Part shown: positions 45,260 through 52,720 of the stretch, one piece after another
How positions within the stretch are numbered: the stretch's first letter is position 1
Layout of the letters: each line of letters opens with the position of its first letter
NCBI GenBank assembly: GCA_034522075.1
Contig: JAXHLO010000021.1
Span: 1 to 64,000 of the forward strand
Reading direction: 5' to 3'
From: UBA7803 sp034522075
GTDB lineage: Bacteria > Pseudomonadota > Gammaproteobacteria > Pseudomonadales > Azotimanducaceae
Length of the DNA: 64,000 nucleotides
The notes under the pieces: generated by a model
Seen by the model: the letters and a program-made list of their open reading frames with translations, nothing else
Told to the model about the DNA's origin: nothing
The model's database searches: none
Made by a program: the position numbers and the translations under genes

Positions 45260-46695
45260 GCGGCGCGGACTTCCAGGCGCTGTCCGTGCTGCTGATTCTG
45301 GCGGGCGGGGTCGTGGTGGTTCTACTGACCATCTCGTTCCTGCGCCGGCACCGCCTGGTTCAATATCTCACCCTGGCCACTCTGGCCGCAGCCCTGGCCG
45401 CCCTGGGCGCCGCAGCGGGGGTGATTCCGCGCAGTGTGACGCCGCTCGTGGTCATGGATGGTTACGCTCTGTACTTCTCGGCACTGCTGGTGGGCGCCGC
45501 CCTGGTCACCGTGCTGCTGTCCTATCGCTACCTGGACGGCTGCGACGACGATCCGGAGGAGTATTATCTGCTGTTGCTGGCGGCCACCGCAGGGGCCGTG
45601 ACCCTGGCCGGTGCCAGCCACTTCGCCTCGCTGCTGCTGGGGCTCGAGATTCTGTCCGTATCCCTCTACGTACTCATCGCTTACCCCCGCTCCGGGCATC
45701 CGCCGCTGGAGGCGGCGCTGAAGTACCTGATTCTCTCCGGCGCCGCGTCCACCACCATGTTGTTCGGCATGGCGCTGATCTATGCAGCCACGGGTACCCT
45801 GGCGTTCGCGCCGCCGGGCGCTGCTGCCGGTGATCTGTATCTGACGGCCGGGCTGGTCATGCTGATGGCCGGTGCAGGCTTCAAGCTGTCCCTGGTGCCG
45901 TTTCACATGTGGACACCGGACGTTTACCAGGGCGCACCGGCGCCGGTGAGCGGCTATCTGGCCAGCGTGTCCAAGGCGGCCATGTTCGCCGTGCTGTTGC
46001 GCTACCTGCTGGATTCCGGCGCGCTGGCGGATCCGGCGCTGCACAGCGTGCTGCTGGTGCTCGCCGTGCTGTCCATGATCGTGGGCAATCTGCTGGCCCT
46101 GCGCCAGCATTACATCAAACGCATCTTCGCCTATTCCGCCATTGCCCATCTCGGCTACCTGCTCATACCCCTCGTCGCGCTGGGACAGAGCGACCCGGAC
46201 CTGGCGGTAGAGGCGTCGCTGGTGTACCTCGGCGCATACGTGGTCATGACGCTGGCGGCGTTCGGCGTCGTCACCGTGCTGTCCGCCGGCGCGGGAACGG
46301 CGGATGCGGATGCCCTCGATCACTATGAAGGGTTGTTCTGGCGCCGCCCGGGCGTGGCGTGTGTGCTGACCCTGGTGCTGCTGTCGCTGGCGGGCATTCC
46401 GCTCACCCTGGGCTTCATCGCCAAGTTTTATCTGTTCGCGGCCGGGGTGTCGGCGGCGACCTGGCTGCTGCTCATCGCGCTGGTGGCAGGCAGCGGTATC
46501 GGCCTTTACTACTACCTGCGCATCGTTTTCGTCATGACCCGGGATGTGTCGGCGCAACCGGCGCCGGGGCCCGGTGTGGCGGTGTCAGGACGGGTTACCC
46601 TGGGGGTTCTGGCGGCGCTGTTGCTGGTATTCGGCATCTACCCGGCACCGTTGATTACCCTGGTCCGCCAGGCTCTGCAGAGCTGGAGCGGTTGA
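45256..46695 (+). CDS. nuoN: NADH-quinone oxidoreductase subunit N
   Basis: 479 residues from GTG 45256, overlapping the nuoM stop. GLEILSVSLYVLIAYPRSGH, EAALKYLILSGAASTTMLFG, FKLSLVPFHMWTPDVYQGAP, APVSGYLASVSKAAMFAVLL and KRIFAYSAIAHLGYLLIPLV are NuoN-specific. Last gene of the nuo operon; a strong hairpin follows 13 bases later. Confidence 0.96.
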   Translation: MSGADFQALSVLLILAGGVVVVLLTISFLRRHRLVQYLTLATLAAALAALGAAAGVIPRSVTPLVVMDGYALYFSALLVGAALVTVLLSYRYLDGCDDDPEEYYLLLLAATAGAVTLAGASHFASLLLGLEILSVSLYVLIAYPRSGHPPLEAALKYLILSGAASTTMLFGMALIYAATGTLAFAPPGAAAGDLYLTAGLVMLMAGAGFKLSLVPFHMWTPDVYQGAPAPVSGYLASVSKAAMFAVLLRYLLDSGALADPALHSVLLVLAVLSMIVGNLLALRQHYIKRIFAYSAIAHLGYLLIPLVALGQSDPDLAVEASLVYLGAYVVMTLAAFGVVTVLSAGAGTADADALDHYEGLFWRRPGVACVLTLVLLSLAGIPLTLGFIAKFYLFAAGVSAATWLLLIALVAGSGIGLYYYLRIVFVMTRDVSAQPAPGPGVAVSGRVTLGVLAALLLVFGIYPAPLITLVRQALQSWSG

Positions 46696-46707
46696 ATGCC
46701 GCAAACG

Positions 46708-46732
46708 GGGGCGATCCGTAACGGATCGCCCC
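46708..46732. other. strong hairpin between nuoN and the CBS gene
   Basis: Perfect 11-bp GC-rich stem (46708-46718 with 46722-46732) and loop TAA. The sequence CCGTAACGG occurs here and again, as CCGTAACGGGG, immediately after, where it supplies the ribosome binding site of the next gene. There is no T run, so it is not a canonical terminator. It could shield or stabilise nuo mRNA, or modulate the downstream start. Confidence 0.6.
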
Positions 46733-46751
46733 GTAACGGGGAGAATTGGTC

Positions 46752-47180
46752 ATGCTGAAATCGGTAAGGGTCCGTGACTACATGATCACCAAACCGGTGG
46801 TGGTCAAAGGGGATACGGATGTCTTCGAGGCCATTCACCAGATTCTGGTGAACCGGATTTCCGGCGTTACGGTGGTGGATGACGACAATCGGCCGGTGGG
46901 GGTGCTCTCCGAGCTCGACTGTCTGCGCGCCATTCTGTGGGCGACTTATCACAGTGAAGAAGTGGGCAGCCATCCGGTGCATGAGCACATGTCGACCCCG
47001 GTCGAGACCGTGGGCGCAGACGAAGACATCATCGATGTCGCCCAATCCATGCTCGATCACAAGCGCCGGCGCCGGCCGGTGGTGGACCGCCACGGGCGGT
47101 TGGTCGGGCAGGTGACCTGCCGGGCCCTGCTGCGGGCCATCAAGGAGTTCGACGTACCGCCTGACCCGAAGGAACAGTAG
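46752..47180 (+). CDS. CBS-domain pair protein
   Basis: 142 residues from ATG 46752 (GGGGAG lies about ten bases upstream; a TTG six bases earlier is less likely). Two CBS motifs: VRDYMITKPVVVKGDTDVFE with VVDDDNRPVGVLSELDCLRA, and VHEHMSTPVETVGADEDIID with RRRPVVDRHGRLVGQVTCRA. Such pairs bind adenosine nucleotides and regulate partners. Directly follows nuoN on the same strand, so a link to energy or NAD(H) status is possible but unproven. Confidence 0.9.
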   Translation: MLKSVRVRDYMITKPVVVKGDTDVFEAIHQILVNRISGVTVVDDDNRPVGVLSELDCLRAILWATYHSEEVGSHPVHEHMSTPVETVGADEDIIDVAQSMLDHKRRRRPVVDRHGRLVGQVTCRALLRAIKEFDVPPDPKEQ

Positions 47181-47193
47181 CCAGCGGCTGGCC

Positions 47194-47745
47194 TCAGCTG
47201 TCGTTGGCTTCGACGGCGCGGATGGTAATGCCCAGGGCCGATTCGTAAGGCGGCACCGTGCAGTCGACGATCCAGCCCGGCCCCACGTCCAGGCGCCGGC
47301 CGGCGAAATCAGCGTGCACGGGCATGGTGGGGCGGCCGCGGGTGCAGAGCACGGCGGTCTGCAGCCGGGTGGCGCCGGCGGCGCGCAGGTGGCAGGCGGC
47401 CCGGAACATGGATTCGCCGGTGAACAGCACGTCATCCACCAGGATCAGGTGACGGCCGTGCACGGTAATGTCCAGACTGTCCTCGTCCAGGCGGGGCCGG
47501 TCGTGCAGCACCTCGAGATCGTCGCTGTAGCGTTTCAGGGCCAGCTCGCCGACTTCCGGCGCCCGGCCGCCGGCAACCTCGAGGCGTTGCGCCAGCAACT
47601 TAGCCAGCGGGGCGCCGCGGCGCAGTATGCCGACCAGGGCGGTAGTCGCCTGCAGGTGAGGCTGGATGGCGCCGGCCAGCTCATCGAGCAATGCCTCCAC
47701 GGCGGCGGCATCGGCCAGATGCAGGGTGGGCTGGCGGTCGGTCAT
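47194..47745 (-). CDS. PyrR-like phosphoribosyltransferase
   Basis: 183 residues. The PRPP-binding motif HLILVDDVLFTGESMFRA is that of type I phosphoribosyltransferases. VGILRRGAPLAKLLAQRLEV and ALKRYSDDLEV follow the PyrR (regulatory uracil phosphoribosyltransferase) pattern, as does GWIVDCTVPPYESALGITI loosely. No pyrB or pyrC is adjacent. It is 16 bases downstream of pncB on the same strand, so a role in nucleotide or NAD precursor metabolism rather than pyrimidine attenuation is possible. Confidence 0.8.
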   Translation of the reverse strand: MTDRQPTLHLADAAAVEALLDELAGAIQPHLQATTALVGILRRGAPLAKLLAQRLEVAGGRAPEVGELALKRYSDDLEVLHDRPRLDEDSLDITVHGRHLILVDDVLFTGESMFRAACHLRAAGATRLQTAVLCTRGRPTMPVHADFAGRRLDVGPGWIVDCTVPPYESALGITIRAVEANDS

Positions 47746-47761
47746 GACGGCAGACTCCGGA

Positions 47762-49126
47762 TCAGGGGGAATGGGCGATTTGCTCGATGCGTTGTTGCAC
47801 CCGTTCACGATGGTCCTGCAACTGGTCACTCAGGGTCACCGGATAGGCCTCGGCGGCCCGGTGAACGGCGCGTATTTCGGCGGGCAGGGCAGCCAGTGCC
47901 GCGTCGGCGCGTTGGCGGCAGCGCTCGGCAGAATCCGTTTCGCGCACGCGGCGGCCCCGGCGGACGTAGGGTTCCAGCAGCGGCGTACCGTCCCGGGTCT
48001 CGTCCCGGCGGGCCAGCACGTCGCCGCGGGCCGTATCGTCTTCGAAGCGGCGGTAGATCTGCTTGGCGCCCGGCAGCGACGGCTTGCCGGTAGAGAGCTT
48101 CATCCGCCCCGAGCCGTTGTAGTCCACGAGCTTGTCGGCAATGTCCAGCTCCGGTGCGTCCGTGGAGATGCCCATGGCCGTACCGACGCCGAAGCCGTCC
48201 ACGGGCACGGCGTCGTCGAGCAGCGCCTCGATGGCGAACTCGTCCAGCCCGCCGCTGACGAGCACCTGGACGGCGGAAAGGCCGGCATCGTCCAGCAGTT
48301 TGCGCGAGCGTCGGGCCAGATCGGCGAGATCGCCGGAATCGATGCGCACGCCGTGCACCTTGAAATCGTTGCCGAGCTCGCCGGCCAGGTCGATGACCTT
48401 CTGCACGCCGGCCAGGGTGTCGTAGGTATCCACCAGCAGGACGGTCTCCGGAAACTCCCGGGTAAAGGCCCGGAACGCTGCCATTTCGCTGTCATGGGCC
48501 TGGACGTAGCTGTGTGCCATGGTGCCGGACAACGGCACGCCGTAGAGTCGTCCGGCCAGCACGTTGGAGGTGGCGGTCACGCCGGCTAAATGGAATGCCC
48601 GGGCAGCTTTCAGGCCGCCGTCGGCGCCGTGAATGCGGCGTAAGCCGAAATCCAGCACCGGCCGCCCGGCAGCGGCGGTGACGATGCGGGCGGCTTTGGT
48701 GGCCAGCACCGATTGCGCATGCATCTGATTGATGACCCAGGTTTCCATGATCTGAGCTTCCGGCAGAGGCGCGGTGACTTCCACCAGGGGTTCCTGGGGA
48801 AACACGGGCGTACCGTCCGGTACGGCCATGACTTCGCCGGTAAAATGGAAGTCGGCCAGGTAATCGAGGAAGGCGTCGGAGAATCTGCCGGTATCGCGCA
48901 GAAATGTCAGATCGTCATCGCTGAAGCGGACCTCGCTGAGAAAGTCCGCCACGTCGTCGGCGCCGCAGGACAGCAGGTAGTTCCGTTCGTCGGGCAGGGT
49001 GCGATAGAACAGACTGAAGGTGGCCGGCGCCAGCATGCCCTCGGCCACGTAGGCCTGGGCCATGGTCAGCTCGTAGAAATCGGTGAACAGCGCCGCGCTG
49101 GTACCGGTGAGATAGGGCTGACTCAT
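47762..49126 (-). CDS. pncB: nicotinate phosphoribosyltransferase
   Basis: 454 residues. It begins with a typical N-terminal ALFTDFYELTMAQAYVAEGM. FRTLPDERNYLLSCG-like text, VLDFGLRRIHGADGGLKAAR, GTMAHSYVQAHDSEMAAFRA, VDTYDTLAGVQKVIDLA and RIDSGDLADLARRSRKLLDD follow. This is the longer bacterial NAPRTase form making nicotinate mononucleotide from nicotinate and PRPP. ATGA overlap with pncA upstream gives a compact Preiss-Handler salvage pair. Confidence 0.93.
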   Translation of the reverse strand: MSQPYLTGTSAALFTDFYELTMAQAYVAEGMLAPATFSLFYRTLPDERNYLLSCGADDVADFLSEVRFSDDDLTFLRDTGRFSDAFLDYLADFHFTGEVMAVPDGTPVFPQEPLVEVTAPLPEAQIMETWVINQMHAQSVLATKAARIVTAAAGRPVLDFGLRRIHGADGGLKAARAFHLAGVTATSNVLAGRLYGVPLSGTMAHSYVQAHDSEMAAFRAFTREFPETVLLVDTYDTLAGVQKVIDLAGELGNDFKVHGVRIDSGDLADLARRSRKLLDDAGLSAVQVLVSGGLDEFAIEALLDDAVPVDGFGVGTAMGISTDAPELDIADKLVDYNGSGRMKLSTGKPSLPGAKQIYRRFEDDTARGDVLARRDETRDGTPLLEPYVRRGRRVRETDSAERCRQRADAALAALPAEIRAVHRAAEAYPVTLSDQLQDHRERVQQRIEQIAHSP

Positions 49127-49698
49127 GCCCGGACCTCAGTAGCTTCGGCGCCGGCTTTGCGCATCTCATCCAGGGTCTTGCGGCCGCTCTCGTCGTCGAT
49201 GGCGCGGGTGGCATTTTCCACCAGCACCACGTCGAAGCCTTCTTCCCGGGCGGACATGACGGTGGCATGGACACAGACGTCTTGTGCCAGGCCGGTGACC
49301 CAGACGCGTTTCACGCCGGCACGGCGCAGAAATTCGCCCAGCCCGGTGTCGTCGAATGCCGAGTACTGATCCTTATCGAGCCGGACGCCTTTGGAAACTT
49401 TTACAGTGCCGTCGGGCAGATCGAGATCTTCGCGGAAGGCGGCACCGGTTCGCCGTCAAACCCGGGCGCTGCTCAGGCCAGGGTCCGCCCTGGTCTTCGA
49501 AACTGACGTGACGTTGCGGGTGCCAGTCCCGCGAAGCGATGATTGGAATGCCGGCGGCCTGAGCCCGCTGGATGCCGGCATTGATGACAGGCACGACGGC
49601 GTCGCCGTCCGGCACGGCCAGCTTGCCGCCGGGACAGAAGTCGTTCTGCACGTCGACAATGATCAGGGCGTCGTGTCTTCGAAGCTGTAGTCGGACAT
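49123..49698 (-). CDS. pncA: nicotinamidase (two frameshifts)
   Basis: Starts MSDYSFEDTT at ATG 49698. One shift near 49675 leads into ALIIVDVQNDFCPGGKLAVP (catalytic Asp, metal-site region) and IASRDWHPQRHVSFEDQGGP. A second shift near 49455-49470 leads into GAAFREDLDLPDGTVKVSKG, LDKDQYSAFDDTGLGEFLRR and WVTGLAQDVCVHATVMSARE, which holds the nucleophilic Cys. The usual WPxHC segment reads WPEQRPG, so the His-Cys pair is absent or hidden by the damage. Converts nicotinamide to nicotinate for PncB, with which it overlaps. Confidence 0.82.
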
Positions 49699-49735
49699 AT
49701 TCCCTCCAGGTGGTTTGCAGAAAGGAATGCAAGGA

Positions 49736-50983
49736 TCACGCCGGGCTCGCGCGGGCTGCCGCCAGTACGGCGTGCAGCAGCACGTCGGTTCCCGCCGCGC
49801 AATGGGCTTCGGTGGCCCACTCCGCCTCGTTATGGCTGATGCCGTCACGGCACGGAATGAAGATCATGCTGGTGGGTGCCACTCTGGATACGTTGCAGGC
49901 ATCGTGGCCGGCACCGCTGACCATTTCCAGGGCATCGTGGCCGGTGATCTGCACCGCCTCGCGTACGGCGTCGATGCATGGCTCGGCGAACTCCACACCC
50001 GGCGCATGCCAGACTCGACGCTGTGTGACCGCCAGCCCCAGCGCCGAGCATGCTCCGGCCACCGCTGCTTCGCAGGCATCCACCATGGCCTGATACTGTT
50101 GCTCATCCGGATGTCTCAGGTCCACGGTGATTTCCAGTTCTCCGGGAACCGTGTTGCCGGAGCCGGGCCGGGCTTCCATGCAGCCAATGGTCACCCGGCC
50201 CTCGGGCGCATGAGCGTCGGCGATGGCATACACCTCCGGCAGGAAGCGGGCCAGAGCCATGACCGGGTCCTTGCGCAGGTTCATGGGCGTGGGCCCGGCA
50301 TGACATTCCTGGCCTTCCACCACGATGCGGTGGCGGCTCATGTGCTGCACGCCGCGGACGATGCCGATGGTGATACCGGCGTCCTCCAGCACCGGGCCCT
50401 GTTCGATATGCAGCTCGAAAGCGGCTGCCAGCGGAAACGGCTGTGCCGGCTCCGCGCCGCGATAGCCGGTGCGCTCGAGTTCCTCGCCCACGGACACCCC
50501 GGCGCGGTCCACCAGGGCACGGGCCTCGTCCAACGGCATGGCTCCCGACCACACGGCGCTGCCCATCATGGCCACGTCGAAGCGCGCACCTTCTTCATTG
50601 GTCCAGACCGCGACCTCGATGGGATGCTCGGTGCGGACGTCCGCATCGTTCAGGGTTTCAATGACCTCGAGGCCGCCGAGCACGCCGAGGATGCCGTCGA
50701 ACTTACCGCCGGTGGGCTGGGTATCCAGATGACTGCCGATGAGCACCGGCGGCAGATCCTGGCTTCCCGGTCGGCGCACGAACAGATTGCCGATTTCGTC
50801 CACGCGGGTGCTGCAGCCGGCATCGCCGGCCCAGGACAGAAACAACTCGCGGCCGCGGCGGTCTTCGTCGGTCAGCGCCTGGCGGTTGCTGCCGCCCTTG
50901 GCGGTTTCACCGATCTCGCCGATGGCCATGATGCGCTCCCAGAGTCGGGTGCCGTTGGCTCGCAGGGTGGAAACGTCCGTCAT
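49736..50983 (-). CDS. M20 family Zn-dependent hydrolase (carbamoyl amino acid / allantoate amidohydrolase-like)
   Basis: 415 residues. Metal-binding motifs are LIGSHLDTQPTGGKFDGILG, VAVWTNEEGARF, FELHIEQGPVLED and CHAGPTPMNLRKDP. AGHDACNVSRVAPTSMIFIP and GISHNEAEWAT near the C-terminus define the hydantoinase/carbamoylase subfamily. It would hydrolyse an N-carbamoyl amino acid or ureidoglycine-type substrate. No hydantoinase or allantoinase gene lies nearby. Located 37 bases upstream of pncA on the same strand. Confidence 0.9.
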   Translation of the reverse strand: MTDVSTLRANGTRLWERIMAIGEIGETAKGGSNRQALTDEDRRGRELFLSWAGDAGCSTRVDEIGNLFVRRPGSQDLPPVLIGSHLDTQPTGGKFDGILGVLGGLEVIETLNDADVRTEHPIEVAVWTNEEGARFDVAMMGSAVWSGAMPLDEARALVDRAGVSVGEELERTGYRGAEPAQPFPLAAAFELHIEQGPVLEDAGITIGIVRGVQHMSRHRIVVEGQECHAGPTPMNLRKDPVMALARFLPEVYAIADAHAPEGRVTIGCMEARPGSGNTVPGELEITVDLRHPDEQQYQAMVDACEAAVAGACSALGLAVTQRRVWHAPGVEFAEPCIDAVREAVQITGHDALEMVSGAGHDACNVSRVAPTSMIFIPCRDGISHNEAEWATEAHCAAGTDVLLHAVLAAARASPA

Positions 50984-51074
50984 GCTGGTCGCTCCTGACG
51001 ATGATGGGGCCGGTCAATGGTGACACACTGGCACGGTGGGAACACGTCGGCGCCCGATGGGGTAGCATGGCGCC

Positions 51075-51512
51075 ATGGGAGATTCGGCGCCAGCATCCAT
51101 CCGGATCAGCCGCGAGCTGTACGTGCCGCAATCGCTGGTCCTCGAGGTATGGATCGAACCGGCACATCTGGCGTGCTGGTATGTGCCGCCGGAGGGAGAG
51201 GAGAGCAGCGTGCACGGACGCGAAGATGGATTCCGAGCCGTCTGGCGCGATGCGTCCGCCGGCCTCGCCACGGAGGTCTTCGAACGGACAGCGCCGCCGG
51301 CGGCGGGCGCCCTGGCAGGCACGCTGCATCTGAGCATACCCGGCCGGGGTTCCTGTGACAGCCGGCTGCACGTCGAGCTGGCGGATCTGGGCGGAGGCTG
51401 CCGAATCGAGCTCTCGCAGGAGGCATTCCCGGAAGGTGCCTGGCGTGACTGGTACGACGATGCCTGGGCGCATCGTCTGGCACGGCTGGAAGGCTATTTT
51501 TCGTCGATCTGA
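51075..51512 (+). CDS. SRPBCC (AHSA1-like) domain protein
   Basis: 145 residues. RELYVPQSLVLEVWIEPAHL, followed by ACWYVPPEG, matches the N-terminal strand-helix pattern of AHSA1-type START/SRPBCC proteins. The C-terminal helix WRDWYDDAWAHRLARLEGYF is also typical. The family binds hydrophobic ligands in a deep cavity; ligand unknown. Divergent from the amidohydrolase, ends 24 bases before the micro-gene terminator on the opposite strand. Confidence 0.75.
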   Translation: MGDSAPASIRISRELYVPQSLVLEVWIEPAHLACWYVPPEGEESSVHGREDGFRAVWRDASAGLATEVFERTAPPAAGALAGTLHLSIPGRGSCDSRLHVELADLGGGCRIELSQEAFPEGAWRDWYDDAWAHRLARLEGYFSSI

Positions 51513-51536
51513 TGTGCGGGCGGCGTGGAGCCGGAA

Positions 51537-51563
51537 TGAAAAGGGCCGGTCCTGGACCGGCCC
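51537..51563 (-). terminator. Rho-independent terminator of the micro-gene
   Basis: Nine-bp GC-rich stem (51543-51551 with 51555-51563) and a three-base loop. On the minus strand it is followed by TTTTC. It lies 27 bases past the micro-ORF stop. Read on the plus strand it is followed by C residues, so it terminates only the minus transcript. Confidence 0.75.
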
Positions 51564-51590
51564 CCCCGTAAGCCCGTGGCAGGCTATCTG

Positions 51591-51626
51591 TTACTGATCG
51601 CCCTCACGAGCAAAACGAGTAGACAT
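51591..51626 (-). CDS. 11-codon micro-ORF, stand-alone transcription unit
   Basis: Encodes MSTRFAREGDQ followed by TAA. Directly upstream is AAGGAGGTGATCC (51627-51639), complementary to the whole anti-Shine-Dalgarno end of 16S rRNA, with six bases between GGAGG and ATG. A near-consensus sigma-70 promoter lies about 40 bases upstream and an intrinsic terminator 27 bases downstream, giving a transcript of about 120 nucleotides. Codons TCT, ACT, CGT, GCT and CGT are the U-ending, highly-expressed type, unlike the G/C-ending neighbours. I do not recognise the peptide. It could be a functional micropeptide, or a small RNA whose ribosome-binding segment is the active part. Confidence 0.65.
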   Translation of the reverse strand: MSTRFAREGDQ

Positions 51627-51663
51627 GGATCACCTCCTTATTTTTCCGCCTGACATGGCAGCG

Positions 51664-51692
51664 AATATATACCCGGGGTCTGAGGCTGGCAA
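51664..51692 (-). promoter_or_regulatory. sigma-70 promoter of the micro-gene
   Basis: TTGCCA (51687-51692) and TATATT (51664-51669) on the minus strand, separated by exactly 17 bases; each hexamer matches consensus in five of six positions. Transcription would start near 51657, leaving a leader of about 30 bases. Confidence 0.7.
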
Positions 51693-51704
51693 TGGCCGAT
51701 TGCC
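51688..51704. promoter_or_regulatory. inverted repeat over the micro-gene -35 box
   Basis: GGCAAT-N5-ATTGCC, perfect 6-bp arms, overlaps the -35 element of the micro-gene and lies 52 bases before glpS. A protein bound here could control both divergent units. Confidence 0.5.
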
Positions 51705-51756
51705 GGACAACGGATTCGGGGATGTGGCGGCGCGGCAAACGTCGTAGCATCCGCGA

Positions 51757-52720
51757 ATGCTCGAGTTGCGTGACATAGCGTTGGGTGCCGACGCCCTGAC
51801 CAATGCGTCCGGTCGCCGGCGCCATTCCGGGTCGGAGTCTCGGCCGCAATCGTTCCGGCAAGACAGGCCTTTGCCGGCTGATCGCCGGTCTCGAGGCGGC
51901 CGGCGGCGGCAGCATCGTGCTCGATGGGCAGGACATCACGAGACAGCCGCCGGGTGCGCGCAGCGTGGCCCTTGTGTATCAGGCATTCGTCAACTATCCC
52001 AATCTCACCGTCTTCGAAAACATCGCCTCACCTCTGCGGGCACAGCGCAGACCGCGCGCGGAAGTGCGTGAACGGGTATCAGCCATCGCCGCGCAACTGC
52101 AGCTGGCACCGTTGCTCGAGCGTTTGCCGGCGCAGCTCTCCGGCGGCCAGCAACAGCGGCTGGCCATCGGCCGGGCACTGGCCAAATCGGCCCGGGTGCT
52201 GCTGCTCGATGAACCGCTGGTGAATCTGGACTACAAGTTGCGCGAGGCTCTGGAATACGAGCTGCGGGCCATGCTGCACGCCGAGGGGTTGACGGTGATC
52301 TATACCACGTCTGATCCGCGCGATGCGTTCAATCTGGCCGACGAGGTCGTCCTGCTGGATGACCATCGGATCGTCCAGGCGGGCGCGCCGCTGGAGGTCT
52401 ATCAGCGGCCGTGCACACCGGCCGCAGCCGAGCTGATGAGCGACCCCGGGGTCAACCGCTTCCGCGATGGCGGCACCCTCTGCGTGGTGCGGCCGGAGCA
52501 CCTCACCCTGACCCCGGAGAGCGATGCGGCCCGACAATTCGATCTGGCCGTGCTCGGTGTGGAAACCAATGGCTCGGAGACCTACCTGCACGGGACCATG
52601 GCCGATGATCACTGGGTAGCCAAGCTGCAGGGCCTGCACCGGGTGGAAGCCGGTCAGCGGGTCAGCGTCTATGCCCCCGAGGAAGCGCTGCTGCGCTTCG
52701 AGGGTGCGCTGCATGGCTGA
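51757..52720 (+). CDS. glpS: glycerol ABC importer ATPase GlpS-like (frameshifted near start)
   Basis: Begins MLELRDIALGADALTNASG at ATG 51757; shifts near 51810-51835 disturb the segment before the Walker A site LGRNRSGKTGL. After that it is one frame: VYQAFVNYPNLTVFENIASP, signature LSGGQQQRLAIGRAL, Walker B LLLDEPLVNLDYKLREALEY, then an MalK-like C-terminal domain. AFVNYPNLTVFENIASP and NLDYKLRE are characteristic of GlpS of the rhizobial glycerol importer. Overlaps glpT by eight bases. The intact signature makes this the catalytic-competent half of a GlpS/GlpT pair. Confidence 0.82.

Noticed and set aside
51626..51640. Plus-strand TGGATCACCTCCTTA resembling the 3' end of 16S rRNA
   Set aside because: Only the last 15 bases match; no upstream rRNA sequence. 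It is better explained as a maximal Shine-Dalgarno site on the minus strand.
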